A stretch of 64,000 bases of DNA, taken from NCBI RefSeq assembly GCF_013403915.1, contig NZ_JABFDI010000002.1, positions 248,001-312,000 of the forward strand, written 5' to 3'. Shown here in pieces: positions 35,062 through 43,275 of this stretch. Origin of the DNA: Winogradskyella pacifica. GTDB taxonomy: Bacteria > Bacteroidota > Bacteroidia > Flavobacteriales > Flavobacteriaceae. The position numbers were made by a program, and so were the translations under genes. The first letter of the stretch is position 1. Each line of letters begins with the position of its first letter. The notes beneath the pieces were generated by a model, which saw only the letters and a program-made list of their open reading frames with translations, did not search any database and was not told the origin of the DNA.

Positions 35062-35490
35062 TTGAAATTTAGTAAAAGACATTTCGCTAAAACGATTACG
35101 TGGCGCATTATAGGAACCTTGGACACGTTATTATTGTCATGGTATATTTCTGGTGATTTAGCCATTGGTATGAAAATGGGGGCATTTGAAATGATTACTA
35201 AAATGGTCTTGTATTACATACATGAAAGGGTTTGGTTTAAATCGAAAATAAAGTCGTCTAATAAACGGCATATTCTTAAAACCTTTTCGTGGCGCGGTGT
35301 AGGTACTTTAGATACCATTATTTTAGGTTGGTTGATTTCAGGGAATCCGTTAACTGGACTTAAAATTGGTGGTGCCGAAGTCGTAACAAAAATGCTATTG
35401 TATTTTGGACATGAAAAACTTTGGTATCGCATTAACTATGGTTTAGATCGAAGAAAAGAAAGAAAACGATTAAATAATTTGAAAAATTAA
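35062..35490 (+). CDS. DUF2061 membrane protein with two repeats
   Basis: This 142-aa protein consists of two similar halves, each a DUF2061 module: TWRIIGTLDTLLLSWYISGD (residues about 12-31) and SWRGVGTLDTIILGWLISGN (about 76-95). Each half ends in a conserved HE motif (YYIHERVWFK and YFGHEKLWYR). Each module has two hydrophobic helices. The start is a TTG; no in-frame ATG precedes the first module. It lies 8 bp before cysC and is the first gene of the sulfate activation operon, where this family is often found in flavobacteria. A role in sulfate handling is inferred, not shown. Confidence 0.85.
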   Translation: MKFSKRHFAKTITWRIIGTLDTLLLSWYISGDLAIGMKMGAFEMITKMVLYYIHERVWFKSKIKSSNKRHILKTFSWRGVGTLDTIILGWLISGNPLTGLKIGGAEVVTKMLLYFGHEKLWYRINYGLDRRKERKRLNNLKN

Positions 35491-35498
35491 AGAGAATT

Positions 35499-36089
35499 AT
35501 GAGTCTAAATACGGTTAGACATAATTATAAAATAACAAAAGCAGATCGCAAACGCTTACATAATCACCAATCTTTTTTAGTGTGGTTTACAGGTTTATCT
35601 GGTTCTGGGAAGTCTACTTTGGCTAACTTAGTAGAGGTTGCATTACACAAAAGTAACATTTCTACTTTTAGTTTAGATGGTGACAATATAAGACAAGGTA
35701 TTAATAAAGACCTAACGTTTGCTCCAGGAGATCGTACTGAAAACATAAGACGTATTGCCGAAATTGCGAACTTAATGGTAGATGCAGGTGTTGTAACTTT
35801 AGCCGCTTTTGTGTCTCCTTATATTAAAGACAGAGAGAATATTAAAACCATCGTTGGTAAAGAAAATTTCATAGAAGTATATATAAACACCTCTTTAGAA
35901 GAGTGCGAGCGTAGAGATGTAAAAGGTCTCTACAAAAAAGCACGAGCGGGAGAAATTAAAAATATGACAGGAATTTCAGCACCTTATGAAGCTCCTATCA
36001 ATCCAGATTTAGAAATCGTAACAGATAATCAGTCCATTGAAGCATCTGTTCAAACTATTCTAGACTTTATTATTCAAAAATTAAAATAA
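35499..36089 (+). CDS. cysC: Adenylylsulfate (APS) kinase
   Basis: This 196-aa enzyme phosphorylates APS at the 3' position to give PAPS, the donor for sulfotransferases. The P-loop GLSGSGKSTLANLVE (residues about 32-46), the DGDNIRQGINKDLTFAPGDR region, the FVSPYIKDR segment and KGLYKKARAGEIKNMTGISA are all family hallmarks. Length is normal. It lies 5 bp before cysD. No PAPS reductase or sulfite reductase gene is present, so PAPS here is more likely used for sulfation by the enzyme encoded at 43794 (inference). Confidence 0.96.
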   Translation: MSLNTVRHNYKITKADRKRLHNHQSFLVWFTGLSGSGKSTLANLVEVALHKSNISTFSLDGDNIRQGINKDLTFAPGDRTENIRRIAEIANLMVDAGVVTLAAFVSPYIKDRENIKTIVGKENFIEVYINTSLEECERRDVKGLYKKARAGEIKNMTGISAPYEAPINPDLEIVTDNQSIEASVQTILDFIIQKLK

Positions 36090-36094
36090 ATAAC

Positions 36095-37000
36095 ATGAGT
36101 AATTACGTAATTAATCATTTAAAAGAATTAGAATCGGAAGCCATTTTTGTGATTCGAGAGATTGCAGCACAATTCGAAAATCCAGTATTATTATTTTCAG
36201 GAGGAAAGGATTCTATTTTGTTGACGCATTTAGCTAAAAAAGCGTTCTTTCCGGCAAAAATACCGTTTCCTTTAATACATATTGATACAGGTCATAATTT
36301 TCCTGAAACAATTGCTTTTCGTGATGAATTAGTAGAAAAACTAGGGGTTAAACTTATAGTAGGTTCTGTACAAGAAGCTATCGATAACGGACGTGCAAAA
36401 GAAGAAACTGGTGCAGATGCGTCTCGTAATTCACTTCAAATTGTGTCGTTATTAGATACTTTGGAAGCGTATAAAGTAGATGCAGCGATGGGTGGAGCAC
36501 GAAGAGATGAAGAGAAAGCCCGAGCGAAAGAGCGTTTCTTTTCACATAGAGATGAATTTGGACAATGGGATCCTAAAAATCAAAGACCAGAGTTATGGAA
36601 TTTGTTTAACGGACGTAAAAACTACGGAGAGCATTTTAGAGTATTTCCAATTTCTAACTGGACAGAAATGGATGTTTGGGAATATATCAAATTAGAAAAC
36701 ATTGATTTGCCATCACTTTATTTTTCTCACCAACGCGACTGTGTCGTGAGAGACGGTGTGATTTTAGCAAACTCAGAATTTATTAAATTAAAGGAAGGAG
36801 AGGAAGTCGTAAATATGACGATTCGTTACCGAACTTGTGGAGATATGCCAATTACTGGTGCAGTAGAATCTGAAGCAAATACCTTAGATAAAATCATTGA
36901 AGAAATTGCAACTACAAGAACTACTGAACGTGGTGGACGAGCAGATGATAAACGTGCAGAAACAGCGATGGAAGATCGTAAAAAACAAGGTTACTTTTAA
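36095..37000 (+). CDS. cysD: Sulfate adenylyltransferase subunit 2
   Basis: This 301-aa ATP sulfurylase small subunit makes APS from ATP and sulfate together with the GTPase subunit CysN. It has the PP-loop FSGGKDSILLTHLAKKAF (residues about 34-51), HIDTGHNFPETI, and the MGGARRDEEKARAKER segment. The C-terminal RGGRADDKRAETAMEDRKKQ is characteristic. It is usually followed at once by cysN. Here a 547-bp gap with short-period repeats intervenes. Confidence 0.96.
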   Translation: MSNYVINHLKELESEAIFVIREIAAQFENPVLLFSGGKDSILLTHLAKKAFFPAKIPFPLIHIDTGHNFPETIAFRDELVEKLGVKLIVGSVQEAIDNGRAKEETGADASRNSLQIVSLLDTLEAYKVDAAMGGARRDEEKARAKERFFSHRDEFGQWDPKNQRPELWNLFNGRKNYGEHFRVFPISNWTEMDVWEYIKLENIDLPSLYFSHQRDCVVRDGVILANSEFIKLKEGEEVVNMTIRYRTCGDMPITGAVESEANTLDKIIEEIATTRTTERGGRADDKRAETAMEDRKKQGYF

Positions 37001-37005
37001 AATAA

Positions 37006-37040
37006 AAGAGAATAGAAGTTAGAGCCTAGAATATAGACTT
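37006..37040 (+). repeat. Heptamer array just after cysD
   Basis: Five 7-bp units follow the cysD stop after 5 bp: AAGAGAA, TAGAAGT, TAGAGCC, TAGAATA, TAGACTT. The last four share TAGA at the same phase. Confidence 0.6.
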
Positions 37041-37494
37041 TTTGGAGTGCTATTTCAAGGTTCGCTTTCAATAAGAACCTGTTTAACGGCGAAATAATTT
37101 GAATGGGGAGATTATATCGTTTTAAAATGATGTTCAAATTTCACGAAATGCCAAAACAACCTAACAATTATTTTACGGAAAAAATGATTTGAAGCGAAGG
37201 GTTAAACAAAAATATTAGGAAACAGATTACAATAATGAAAACGTATTATAAATATAAATTTAAGTGATTTTGAGAAAACGGCAGACCATTTTTGTGCCGT
37301 AGCAAAAGAAATTTTTAGTAAAATAATTTTCAGTTATGATTTTTTTTGTTTCGTTTTATTCGTCTATTCTTATTTTTGTTTTGAACTCATGATGTGCTTC
37401 GCAGTTTTGATCAAGCAAAAAATGAAAATGAGAAAATAAAAAATAATATGAATTTATGAGTAACCTCATGAATATAAGACCTACTAAAACACAT
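37041..37494. other. Gene-free stretch between cysD and cysN
   Basis: No convincing gene or remnant of a known family is seen on either strand. The segment is bordered by heptamer arrays on both sides. It could be a decayed insertion. Confidence 0.45.
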
Positions 37495-37547
37495 CAGACA
37501 ATCAACAACCGACAACTGAAGACAGACAACAGAAAACACACAACACC
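37495..37547 (+). repeat. Heptamer array ending at the cysN start codon
   Basis: Seven 7-bp units (CAGACAA, TCAACAA, CCGACAA, CTGAAGA, CAGACAA, CAGAAAA, CACACAA) plus CACC run directly into the ATG. The array therefore forms the ribosome-binding region of cysN; no purine-rich site is visible within it. Confidence 0.7.
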
Positions 37548-38804
37548 ATGAAATATCAAGACATAGAACTATTAAGGTTCACAACAGCAGGAAGTGTAGA
37601 TGATGGAAAAAGCACCTTAATAGGACGCTTATTATACGATAGTAAATCAATTTTTCAAGATCAACTAGATGCCGTTGAAGCTTCTAGTAAATCTAAAGGT
37701 TTTGATTATGTTGATTTATCATTACTTACAGATGGATTAAAATCAGAACGCGAGCAAGGCATTACGATTGATGTAGCTTATCGTTATTTTGCGACTCCAA
37801 AGCGTAAATTTATTATAGCAGATACACCAGGTCATATACAGTACACGCGTAATATGGTGACTGGCGCTTCTACAGCGAACTTAGCCATTATACTTATAGA
37901 TGCACGAAAAGGAATGCTAGAGCAAACCCATCGTCACGCATTTATCGCGTCTTTATTGCGTATTCCACATGCTATTGTTTGTGTTAATAAAATGGACTTA
38001 GTGGATTATAGCGAAGATGTCTATAACGGAATAGTTTCAGATTTTAAAGCCTTTTCATCAAAGTTAGGTATTAGTGATATTCAGTTTATTCCTATATCAG
38101 CTTTAAATGGAGATAACGTTGTTAACCGTTCTGAAAACATGGATTGGTATGGCGGAAGTACGTTAATGTACCATTTAGAAACCGTTCATATTTCTAGCGA
38201 TCATAATTTGGTGGATTGTCGTTTTCCTATTCAATCTGTGATAAGACCTCATACACTAGAGAATCAGGATTATAGAGGTTTTGCAGGTCGTATTGATGGT
38301 GGTGTTTTTAAGCCAGGTGATAAGGTGAAGTCGTTACCTTCAGGATTCGTGTCTACGATAAAAACCATTGAACTTAATGGGGAGCAAATTTCGGAAGCAT
38401 TTGCGCCTATGTCTGTAACGATGACTCTAGAAGACGAAATAGATAATAGTCGTGGAGACATGATTGTGCGCGAAAATAATGTGCCCTTAGTGAGTCAAGA
38501 TTTAGAAGTGTTAGTGACTTGGATGAGTACAAAACCAATTCAGGCACGTACGAAGGTGGTTATTAAACATACCACAAACGAGTCTATTGGTATGGTTAAG
38601 GAATTAAAGTATAAGATAGATATTAATACATTACACAGAATAGAAGGTATTGATAAAGTGGAGATGAATGATATCGCGCGTTTGTCTATCAGAACAGCTA
38701 AGCCTTTATTTTATGATGCGTATAAGAAGAATCGTCAAACTGGAAGTATCATTATTATAGACGAGCAAACCAATGAGACTATTGGTGCTGGGATGATTAT
38801 ATAG
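37548..38804 (+). CDS. cysN: Sulfate adenylyltransferase subunit 1 (GTPase)
   Basis: This 418-aa EF-Tu-like GTPase drives APS formation by CysD. GTPase motifs are clear: G1 GSVDDGKSTLIGRLL (residues about 15-29), G3 DTPGHIQYTRNM, G4 NKMDLVDY. The beta-barrel domains follow. It is shorter than E. coli CysN but typical of flavobacteria, and it has no fused APS kinase, consistent with the separate cysC. Its stop is followed one base later by an octamer-based repeat array, and its start by-passes any classical ribosome-binding site. Confidence 0.95.
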   Translation: MKYQDIELLRFTTAGSVDDGKSTLIGRLLYDSKSIFQDQLDAVEASSKSKGFDYVDLSLLTDGLKSEREQGITIDVAYRYFATPKRKFIIADTPGHIQYTRNMVTGASTANLAIILIDARKGMLEQTHRHAFIASLLRIPHAIVCVNKMDLVDYSEDVYNGIVSDFKAFSSKLGISDIQFIPISALNGDNVVNRSENMDWYGGSTLMYHLETVHISSDHNLVDCRFPIQSVIRPHTLENQDYRGFAGRIDGGVFKPGDKVKSLPSGFVSTIKTIELNGEQISEAFAPMSVTMTLEDEIDNSRGDMIVRENNVPLVSQDLEVLVTWMSTKPIQARTKVVIKHTTNESIGMVKELKYKIDINTLHRIEGIDKVEMNDIARLSIRTAKPLFYDAYKKNRQTGSIIIIDEQTNETIGAGMII

Positions 38805-38805
38805 T

Positions 38806-38885
38806 GGTGATGCGGTGAAACGGTGATGCGGTGAAACGGTGATACAGTGAAACTGTGATGCAGTGAGACTGTGATGCGGTGAATC
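38806..38885 (+). repeat. Five 16-bp units, octamer array in inverted orientation
   Basis: Exactly five 16-bp units based on GGTGATGCGGTGAAAC start one base after the cysN stop. Each is two 8-bp words. Their complement (GCATCACC) is the same kind of word as the array that follows the four-helix-bundle gene, so the gene is bracketed by inverted arrays. Confidence 0.9.
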
Positions 38886-38914
38886 TTTAGAATAGGGATT
38901 TTAAAATTTTAATT

Positions 38915-39271
38915 ATGACTCATAAAGATTTAGAAGTTTATAAATTAAGTTTAAATCTAGTAGAGGATATTTATAAACTTACAAAGGGTTTTCCTGCGTC
39001 TGAAAACTTTGGATTGACCTCTCAACTTAGAAGAGCAGCTGTTTCGTTGCCTTCTAATATAGCTGAGGGTTCGAGTAGAGGTTCTACAAAGGATTTTATT
39101 CGATTTTTAAATATTGCATCGGGATCACTGGCCGAAATAGAAACACAGTTAGTCATAGCAGAACGAATTGGGTATATAACGTTCGATGATACATTACAAA
39201 ACAACATCATTACAATTAGAAAAATGTTATACCGTTTAAAACAGGCTTTAAGTAAAAAACTAAGTAAGTAA
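38915..39271 (+). CDS. Four-helix-bundle protein (23S rRNA intervening-sequence/S23 family), copy 1
   Basis: This 118-aa helical protein shows the family pattern: HKDLEVYKLSLNLVEDIY in helix 1, then GLTSQLRRAAVSLPSNIAEG with the conserved arginines, FLNIASGSLAEIETQLVIA in helix 3 and a C-terminal basic helix. The family includes proteins encoded in rRNA intervening sequences and is related to the Avd accessory protein of diversity-generating retroelements. Its function is not settled. No reverse transcriptase is nearby. It is flanked by inverted arrays of 8-bp repeats, and cysQ starts 1 bp after its stop. About half of its residues match copy 2 (41746-42096). Confidence 0.93.
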   Translation: MTHKDLEVYKLSLNLVEDIYKLTKGFPASENFGLTSQLRRAAVSLPSNIAEGSSRGSTKDFIRFLNIASGSLAEIETQLVIAERIGYITFDDTLQNNIITIRKMLYRLKQALSKKLSK

Positions 39272-39272
39272 A

Positions 39273-40178
39273 ATGAATAATAAAAGCTCTAATCTACCGA
39301 ATAACCGAATCACCGAATCACCGTCTCACGGCCTCACCGCCTCACCGTCACACCGCCTCACGGCCTCACCGCCTCACCACCTCACCGAATTACTGCATCA
39401 CAGTATCAACGCAGCCCTAGAAGCCGGAAAAGTAATTCTAGATATCTATAAGTCGGAGGATTTTGAAATAGAACTGAAAGGAGATAATTCACCATTAACC
39501 AAAGCAGATACGGCATCACACAATGTGATTATATCGCATTTGAAAGCAACAAATATTCCTGTGTTATCCGAAGAAGGTAAATCTATTCCTTATAATGACC
39601 GTAAAGATTGGAGTCAACTATGGATAGTCGATCCTATTGATGGTACAAAGGAGTTTATAAAACGTAATGGCGAATTTACAGTTAATATCGCGTTGATAGA
39701 AGATCAGAAAACCATATTGGGTGTCATTTTTGTCCCAGTTTCAGGAGAGTTATATTTTTCAACTAAAGAAAAAGGTGCTTTTAAAGTAATGGTAAACCTT
39801 GAAGATTATAGTATAGATTCATTATTAAATCTTGGTAAAAAATTACCATTAGAACGAGAAGATAAAACATTTACAGTTGTAGCAAGTCGCTCGCACATGT
39901 CACCAGAAACGGAAACTTATGTTTCGAAAATGCGAGAAAAGCATGGTAATGTAAATCTGATTTCTAAAGGAAGCTCGCTAAAATTATGTATGGTCGCTGA
40001 AGGTCAAGCGGATTGTTATCCAAGATTCGCTCCTACCATGGAGTGGGATACGGCTGCAGGGCAAGCTATTTGTGAACATGCAGGTTTTGAAGTTATAGAT
40101 TGGGCTACCAAAAAGCGTATGTTGTATAATAGGGAAGAACTTTTAAATAATTGGTTTGTAGTAAAAGGGCTTAGTTAA
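39273..40178 (+). CDS. cysQ: 3'(2'),5'-bisphosphate nucleotidase CysQ with a repeat-encoded N-terminus
   Basis: This 301-aa enzyme hydrolyses PAP, the by-product of PAPS-dependent sulfation, to AMP. The inositol-monophosphatase-like metal-binding motif DPIDGTKEFI, the earlier ADTASHNVI segment and WDTAAGQAICEHAGFEV are conserved. The conserved part starts near residue 40 (INAALEAGKVILDIYKSED). The first 40 residues come from the octamer array and read as repeats such as ESPSHGLTASPSHRLTASPP. No other in-frame Met precedes the core, so the start must lie before the array. Copy-number change of an 8-bp unit would shift the frame. Confidence 0.93.
   Translation: MNNKSSNLPNNRITESPSHGLTASPSHRLTASPPHHLTELLHHSINAALEAGKVILDIYKSEDFEIELKGDNSPLTKADTASHNVIISHLKATNIPVLSEEGKSIPYNDRKDWSQLWIVDPIDGTKEFIKRNGEFTVNIALIEDQKTILGVIFVPVSGELYFSTKEKGAFKVMVNLEDYSIDSLLNLGKKLPLEREDKTFTVVASRSHMSPETETYVSKMREKHGNVNLISKGSSLKLCMVAEGQADCYPRFAPTMEWDTAAGQAICEHAGFEVIDWATKKRMLYNREELLNNWFVVKGLS
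39297..39408 (+). repeat. Octamer array inside the 5' end of cysQ
   Basis: Fourteen consecutive 8-bp units with the pattern CCGnnTCA (for example CCGAATCA, CCGCCTCA, CCGTCTCA) start 24 bp after the cysQ ATG. They encode residues about 9-45 of the predicted protein. Confidence 0.9.
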
Positions 40179-40373
40179 CAGAAATGACTTTAAGCTTTAA
40201 AATAATTATTTTGAAAATTTAAGTTTTTAGAGACATGTAATGTTTTGAAACTGAAATAGCTTTCGAGAATCAAAATTTTATTTTCTAAGCCTAAAAGGTT
40301 AGCTAGTCTTATATTTTATTAGCTTTGTAGACTGAAATAATTCTAATTTATAACTATTTTTTTATAGTACAAT

Positions 40374-41489
40374 ATGAGTAAAGTTGCCTTTATTACAGGA
40401 GTTACAGGACAAGACGGAGCCTATCTTAGTGAGTTTTTGCTAAAGAAAGGGTATGAAGTTCATGGCCTAAAACGTCGCTCGTCATTATTTAACACCGATA
40501 GAATTGATCATTTGTATCAAGATCCGCATGTAGATCATCGAAATTTTTATCTGCATTATGGTGATATGACGGATAGTACGAATCTTATTCGATTGATTAA
40601 AGAGATTCAACCCGATGAAATTTATAATCTAGCGGCAATGAGTCATGTGGCTGTGTCGTTCGAAATTCCAGAATATACAGGTAACGCAGATGGTTTAGGA
40701 ACGTTACGAATCTTAGATGCTGTACGTTTATTAGGTCTAGAAAATAAAACGAGAATATACCAAGCGTCAACATCTGAGTTATACGGAAAAGTACAAGAAG
40801 TTCCACAATCGGAAACAACACCATTTTACCCACGTTCACCTTATGCTGTAGCAAAAATGTATGCCTATTGGATAACGGTAAACTATCGTGAAGCTTACAA
40901 TATGTATGCGTGTAATGGTATTTTGTTTAATCACGAATCACCAATAAGAGGGGAAACGTTTGTAACACGAAAAATCACAAGAGCAGTATCGCGAATAGCT
41001 TTAGGTTTACAAGATAAATTTTACTTAGGAAACCTTGATGCTCAAAGGGATTGGGGACATGCTAAAGATTACGTTCGTATGATGTGGATGATTCTTCAAG
41101 CGGATGAAGCAGAAGACTGGGTCATTGCAACGGGAAAAACCACACGTATCCGTGATTTTGTACACATGAGTTTTGCTGAGGTCGGTATTGAATTAGAATT
41201 TAAAGGAGAAGGCGAAGCAGAGAAAGCTTATGTCGTAAAATGTAACAATCCAAAATATCAAATCGAAATCGGTAAAGAAGTTTTAGCGGTAGATGCACGC
41301 TACTTTAGACCAACTGAAGTGGAGTTATTGATAGGAGATGCTTCAAAAGCCAAAAATAAATTAGGATGGGAATGTAAGTATGATCTTAACGATTTGGTTA
41401 AGGACATGATGCAAAGTGACATTAAACTCATGAGAGAACAGCAGTACCTCGAAGAAGGTGGCTATAAAACGTTGAATTATTTTGAGTAA
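40374..41489 (+). CDS. gmd: GDP-mannose 4,6-dehydratase
   Basis: This 371-aa short-chain dehydrogenase-type enzyme converts GDP-mannose to GDP-4-keto-6-deoxymannose, the first step to GDP-L-fucose. The NADP-binding start [20 protein letters not shown], the segment [19 protein letters not shown], the STSELYGKV region and the YAVAK catalytic Tyr/Lys pair are diagnostic. Length is normal. The gene is followed one to three bases after its stop by an inverted heptamer array. Fcl, 0.8 kb downstream, completes the pathway. Confidence 0.97.
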   Translation: MSKVAFITGVTGQDGAYLSEFLLKKGYEVHGLKRRSSLFNTDRIDHLYQDPHVDHRNFYLHYGDMTDSTNLIRLIKEIQPDEIYNLAAMSHVAVSFEIPEYTGNADGLGTLRILDAVRLLGLENKTRIYQASTSELYGKVQEVPQSETTPFYPRSPYAVAKMYAYWITVNYREAYNMYACNGILFNHESPIRGETFVTRKITRAVSRIALGLQDKFYLGNLDAQRDWGHAKDYVRMMWMILQADEAEDWVIATGKTTRIRDFVHMSFAEVGIELEFKGEGEAEKAYVVKCNNPKYQIEIGKEVLAVDARYFRPTEVELLIGDASKAKNKLGWECKYDLNDLVKDMMQSDIKLMREQQYLEEGGYKTLNYFE

Positions 41490-41492
41490 ATG

Positions 41493-41534
41493 GTGATGGA
41501 TGAATCGTGATGGGTGATTGGTGATTGGTGATTA
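41493..41534 (+). repeat. Short heptamer array, inverted orientation, after gmd
   Basis: Six 7-bp units (GTGATGG, ATGAATC, GTGATGG, GTGATTG, GTGATTG, GTGATTA) start 3 bp after the gmd stop. Their complements (such as CAATCAC) match the units of the next array. Confidence 0.8.
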
Positions 41535-41558
41535 GTACAGTGAAAAATGTGAAATCTT

Positions 41559-41740
41559 AAACAACGAACAACGAGTAACGCATCACAAATAACAAATAAC
41601 GAATCACGAATCACGAACAACGAATCACGAGTAACGCATCACGAATCACAAACAACAAACAACGAATCACGCATCACGAACAACGAATCACGAACAACAA
41701 ATCACGAGAAACGCATCACGAATAACGAACCACGAACCAA
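41559..41740 (+). repeat. Heptamer array of 26 units upstream of four-helix-bundle copy 2
   Basis: Exactly 26 consecutive 7-bp units, mostly GAATCAC, GAACAAC, GAGTAAC, GCATCAC and AAATAAC, end 5 bp before the ATG of the gene. The array replaces any normal leader. Confidence 0.92.
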
Positions 41741-41745
41741 AAACT

Positions 41746-42096
41746 ATGAAAACCCATAAAGATTTAGACGCTTGGAAAAAAGCAATGGATTTGGTAGAAG
41801 ACATTTACAAATGTTCTCAATCGTTTCCATCTAATGAAGTTTATGGTTTGACGTCTCAAGTTAGAAGAGCAGCGGTTTCCATTCCGAGTAATATAGCAGA
41901 AGGTGCGGGGAGAAAAGGTGATAAAGAATTTATTCAGTTTTTATATATAGCTTTGGGGTCGTTAGCTGAGGTAGAAACACAAGTGCTTATCGCAAGACGG
42001 TTAAATTATATTGATGACACCCAAAAGATGACAGACGATATAGAACGATTAACAAAGTTAATTTATGGACTCATCCGCTACATAAAAACAAAATAA
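41746..42096 (+). CDS. Four-helix-bundle protein (23S rRNA intervening-sequence/S23 family), copy 2
   Basis: A 116-aa paralogue of the gene at 38915. The same landmarks are present: HKDLDAWKKAMDLVEDIYK, GLTSQVRRAAVSIPSNIAEG, FLYIALGSLAEVETQVLIA. It sits between gmd and fcl, where no accessory gene is expected, and is flanked on both sides by heptamer arrays in the same orientation, plus a short inverted array after gmd. Known: the family binds RNA or DNA in related systems (Avd). Inferred: gene and arrays move or expand together as a unit. A role in polysaccharide synthesis is unlikely. Confidence 0.93.
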   Translation: MKTHKDLDAWKKAMDLVEDIYKCSQSFPSNEVYGLTSQVRRAAVSIPSNIAEGAGRKGDKEFIQFLYIALGSLAEVETQVLIARRLNYIDDTQKMTDDIERLTKLIYGLIRYIKTK

Positions 42097-42118
42097 GCCC
42101 AAAACAACAAAGAATCAC

Positions 42119-42354
42119 CAACAACGAATCACAAGTAACGAATCACGAACAACGAATCACGAATCACAAACAACGAATCACGAGTAACGAATCACGCATC
42201 ACGAATCACGCATCACGAATCACAAGTAACGCATCACAAGTAACGCATCACCAATCACAAATAACGCATCACGAGTAACGAATAACGCATGACAAATCAA
42301 AACCCCCAAGTCACAAGTAACGAACAACGAATCACGAATCACGAATCACGCATC
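42119..42354 (+). repeat. Heptamer array running into the 5' end of fcl
   Basis: About 33 units of 7 bp (GAATCAC, GCATCAC, AAGTAAC, GAACAAC and others) with one irregular spot at about 42301-42314. The fcl ATG at 42289 lies inside a unit: GCATGAC differs from the common GCATCAC by one base. Confidence 0.92.
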
Positions 42355-43275
42355 TACATTGCAGGTCATCGTGGTATGGTAGGCTCTGCCGTTTGGAGAG
42401 CATTGGAAACAAAAGGCTATACAAACCTTATAGGTAAAACAAGTGCCGAACTCGATTTAAGAAATCAACAAGCAGTAATTGATTTTTTCAATAAAGAACA
42501 ACCAGATGTTGTCATAAATGCGGCAGCAAAAGTAGGTGGGATACTCGCTAATAATGAGAATCCTTATCCATTTTTAATGGAAAACTTACAGATACAGAAT
42601 AACCTTATTGATACAGCTCATAAGACGGCTGTTTCAAAATTTGTGTTCTTAGGAAGTTCTTGTATCTATCCAAAGTTTGCTCCACAACCGTTAAAAGAGG
42701 AGTATTTATTAACGGATAGTTTAGAACCTACTAATGAATGGTATGCTATCGCAAAAATAGCAGGAGTAAAAGCCTGTGAAGCGATTAGAAAACAATACGG
42801 TAAAGATTTTGTAAGCTTAATGCCGACAAATCTTTATGGTCCTTTCGATAATTTTGATTTAAAAAGCTCTCACGTGTTACCGGCCATGTTACGAAAGTTT
42901 CATGAAGCTAAAGCAACCAATGCTCCAGTAACACTATGGGGAAGCGGTACGCCAATGCGCGAGTTTTTGCATGTTGATGATATGGCACAAGCTGTAGTTT
43001 TTGCTGTAGAAAACATATTGCCAGAACATTTATATAATGTGGGTACTGGTACTGATGTGACGATAAAAGAATTAGCAGAAACGATTCAAACTATTGTTGG
43101 TCATAATGGCGAGCTTGTTTGGGATAGTTCTAAGCCCGATGGTACACCTCGTAAATTGATGGATAGTTCTAAGTTGGAATCAGTTGGCTGGACGCATAGT
43201 ATAACTTTAGAAGAAGGTATAAGACTAACATATAATTGGTATCTTACTCAAACCAAATTGAAAATTAAACTTTAA
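42289..43275 (+). CDS. fcl: GDP-L-fucose synthase with a repeat-encoded N-terminus
   Basis: This 328-aa epimerase/reductase converts GDP-4-keto-6-deoxymannose to GDP-L-fucose. The NADP-binding motif GHRGMVGSAVWRALE, the SSCIYPKFAPQPLKEEYL segment and YAIAK catalytic pair are diagnostic. The first 22 residues (TNQNPQVTSNEQRITNHES region) are encoded by the heptamer array; the conserved core begins at RIYIAGHRGMVG. No other in-frame start lies between, so the start codon is within the array. Changes in unit number between the ATG and core would shift the frame. Confidence 0.95.
   Translation: MTNQNPQVTSNEQRITNHESRIYIAGHRGMVGSAVWRALETKGYTNLIGKTSAELDLRNQQAVIDFFNKEQPDVVINAAAKVGGILANNENPYPFLMENLQIQNNLIDTAHKTAVSKFVFLGSSCIYPKFAPQPLKEEYLLTDSLEPTNEWYAIAKIAGVKACEAIRKQYGKDFVSLMPTNLYGPFDNFDLKSSHVLPAMLRKFHEAKATNAPVTLWGSGTPMREFLHVDDMAQAVVFAVENILPEHLYNVGTGTDVTIKELAETIQTIVGHNGELVWDSSKPDGTPRKLMDSSKLESVGWTHSITLEEGIRLTYNWYLTQTKLKIKL

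Noticed and set aside
35499..40178. Assimilatory sulfate reduction operon for cysteine synthesis
   Set aside because: No PAPS reductase or sulfite reductase genes are found, while a sulfotransferase and the PAP phosphatase are present.
38915..42096. Diversity-generating retroelement suggested by Avd-like four-helix-bundle proteins
   Set aside because: No reverse transcriptase, template/variable repeat pair or C-type lectin target is visible nearby.
41493..42354. Possible CRISPR array
   Set aside because: The repeats are contiguous 7-bp words with no spacers of constant length, and no cas genes are present.
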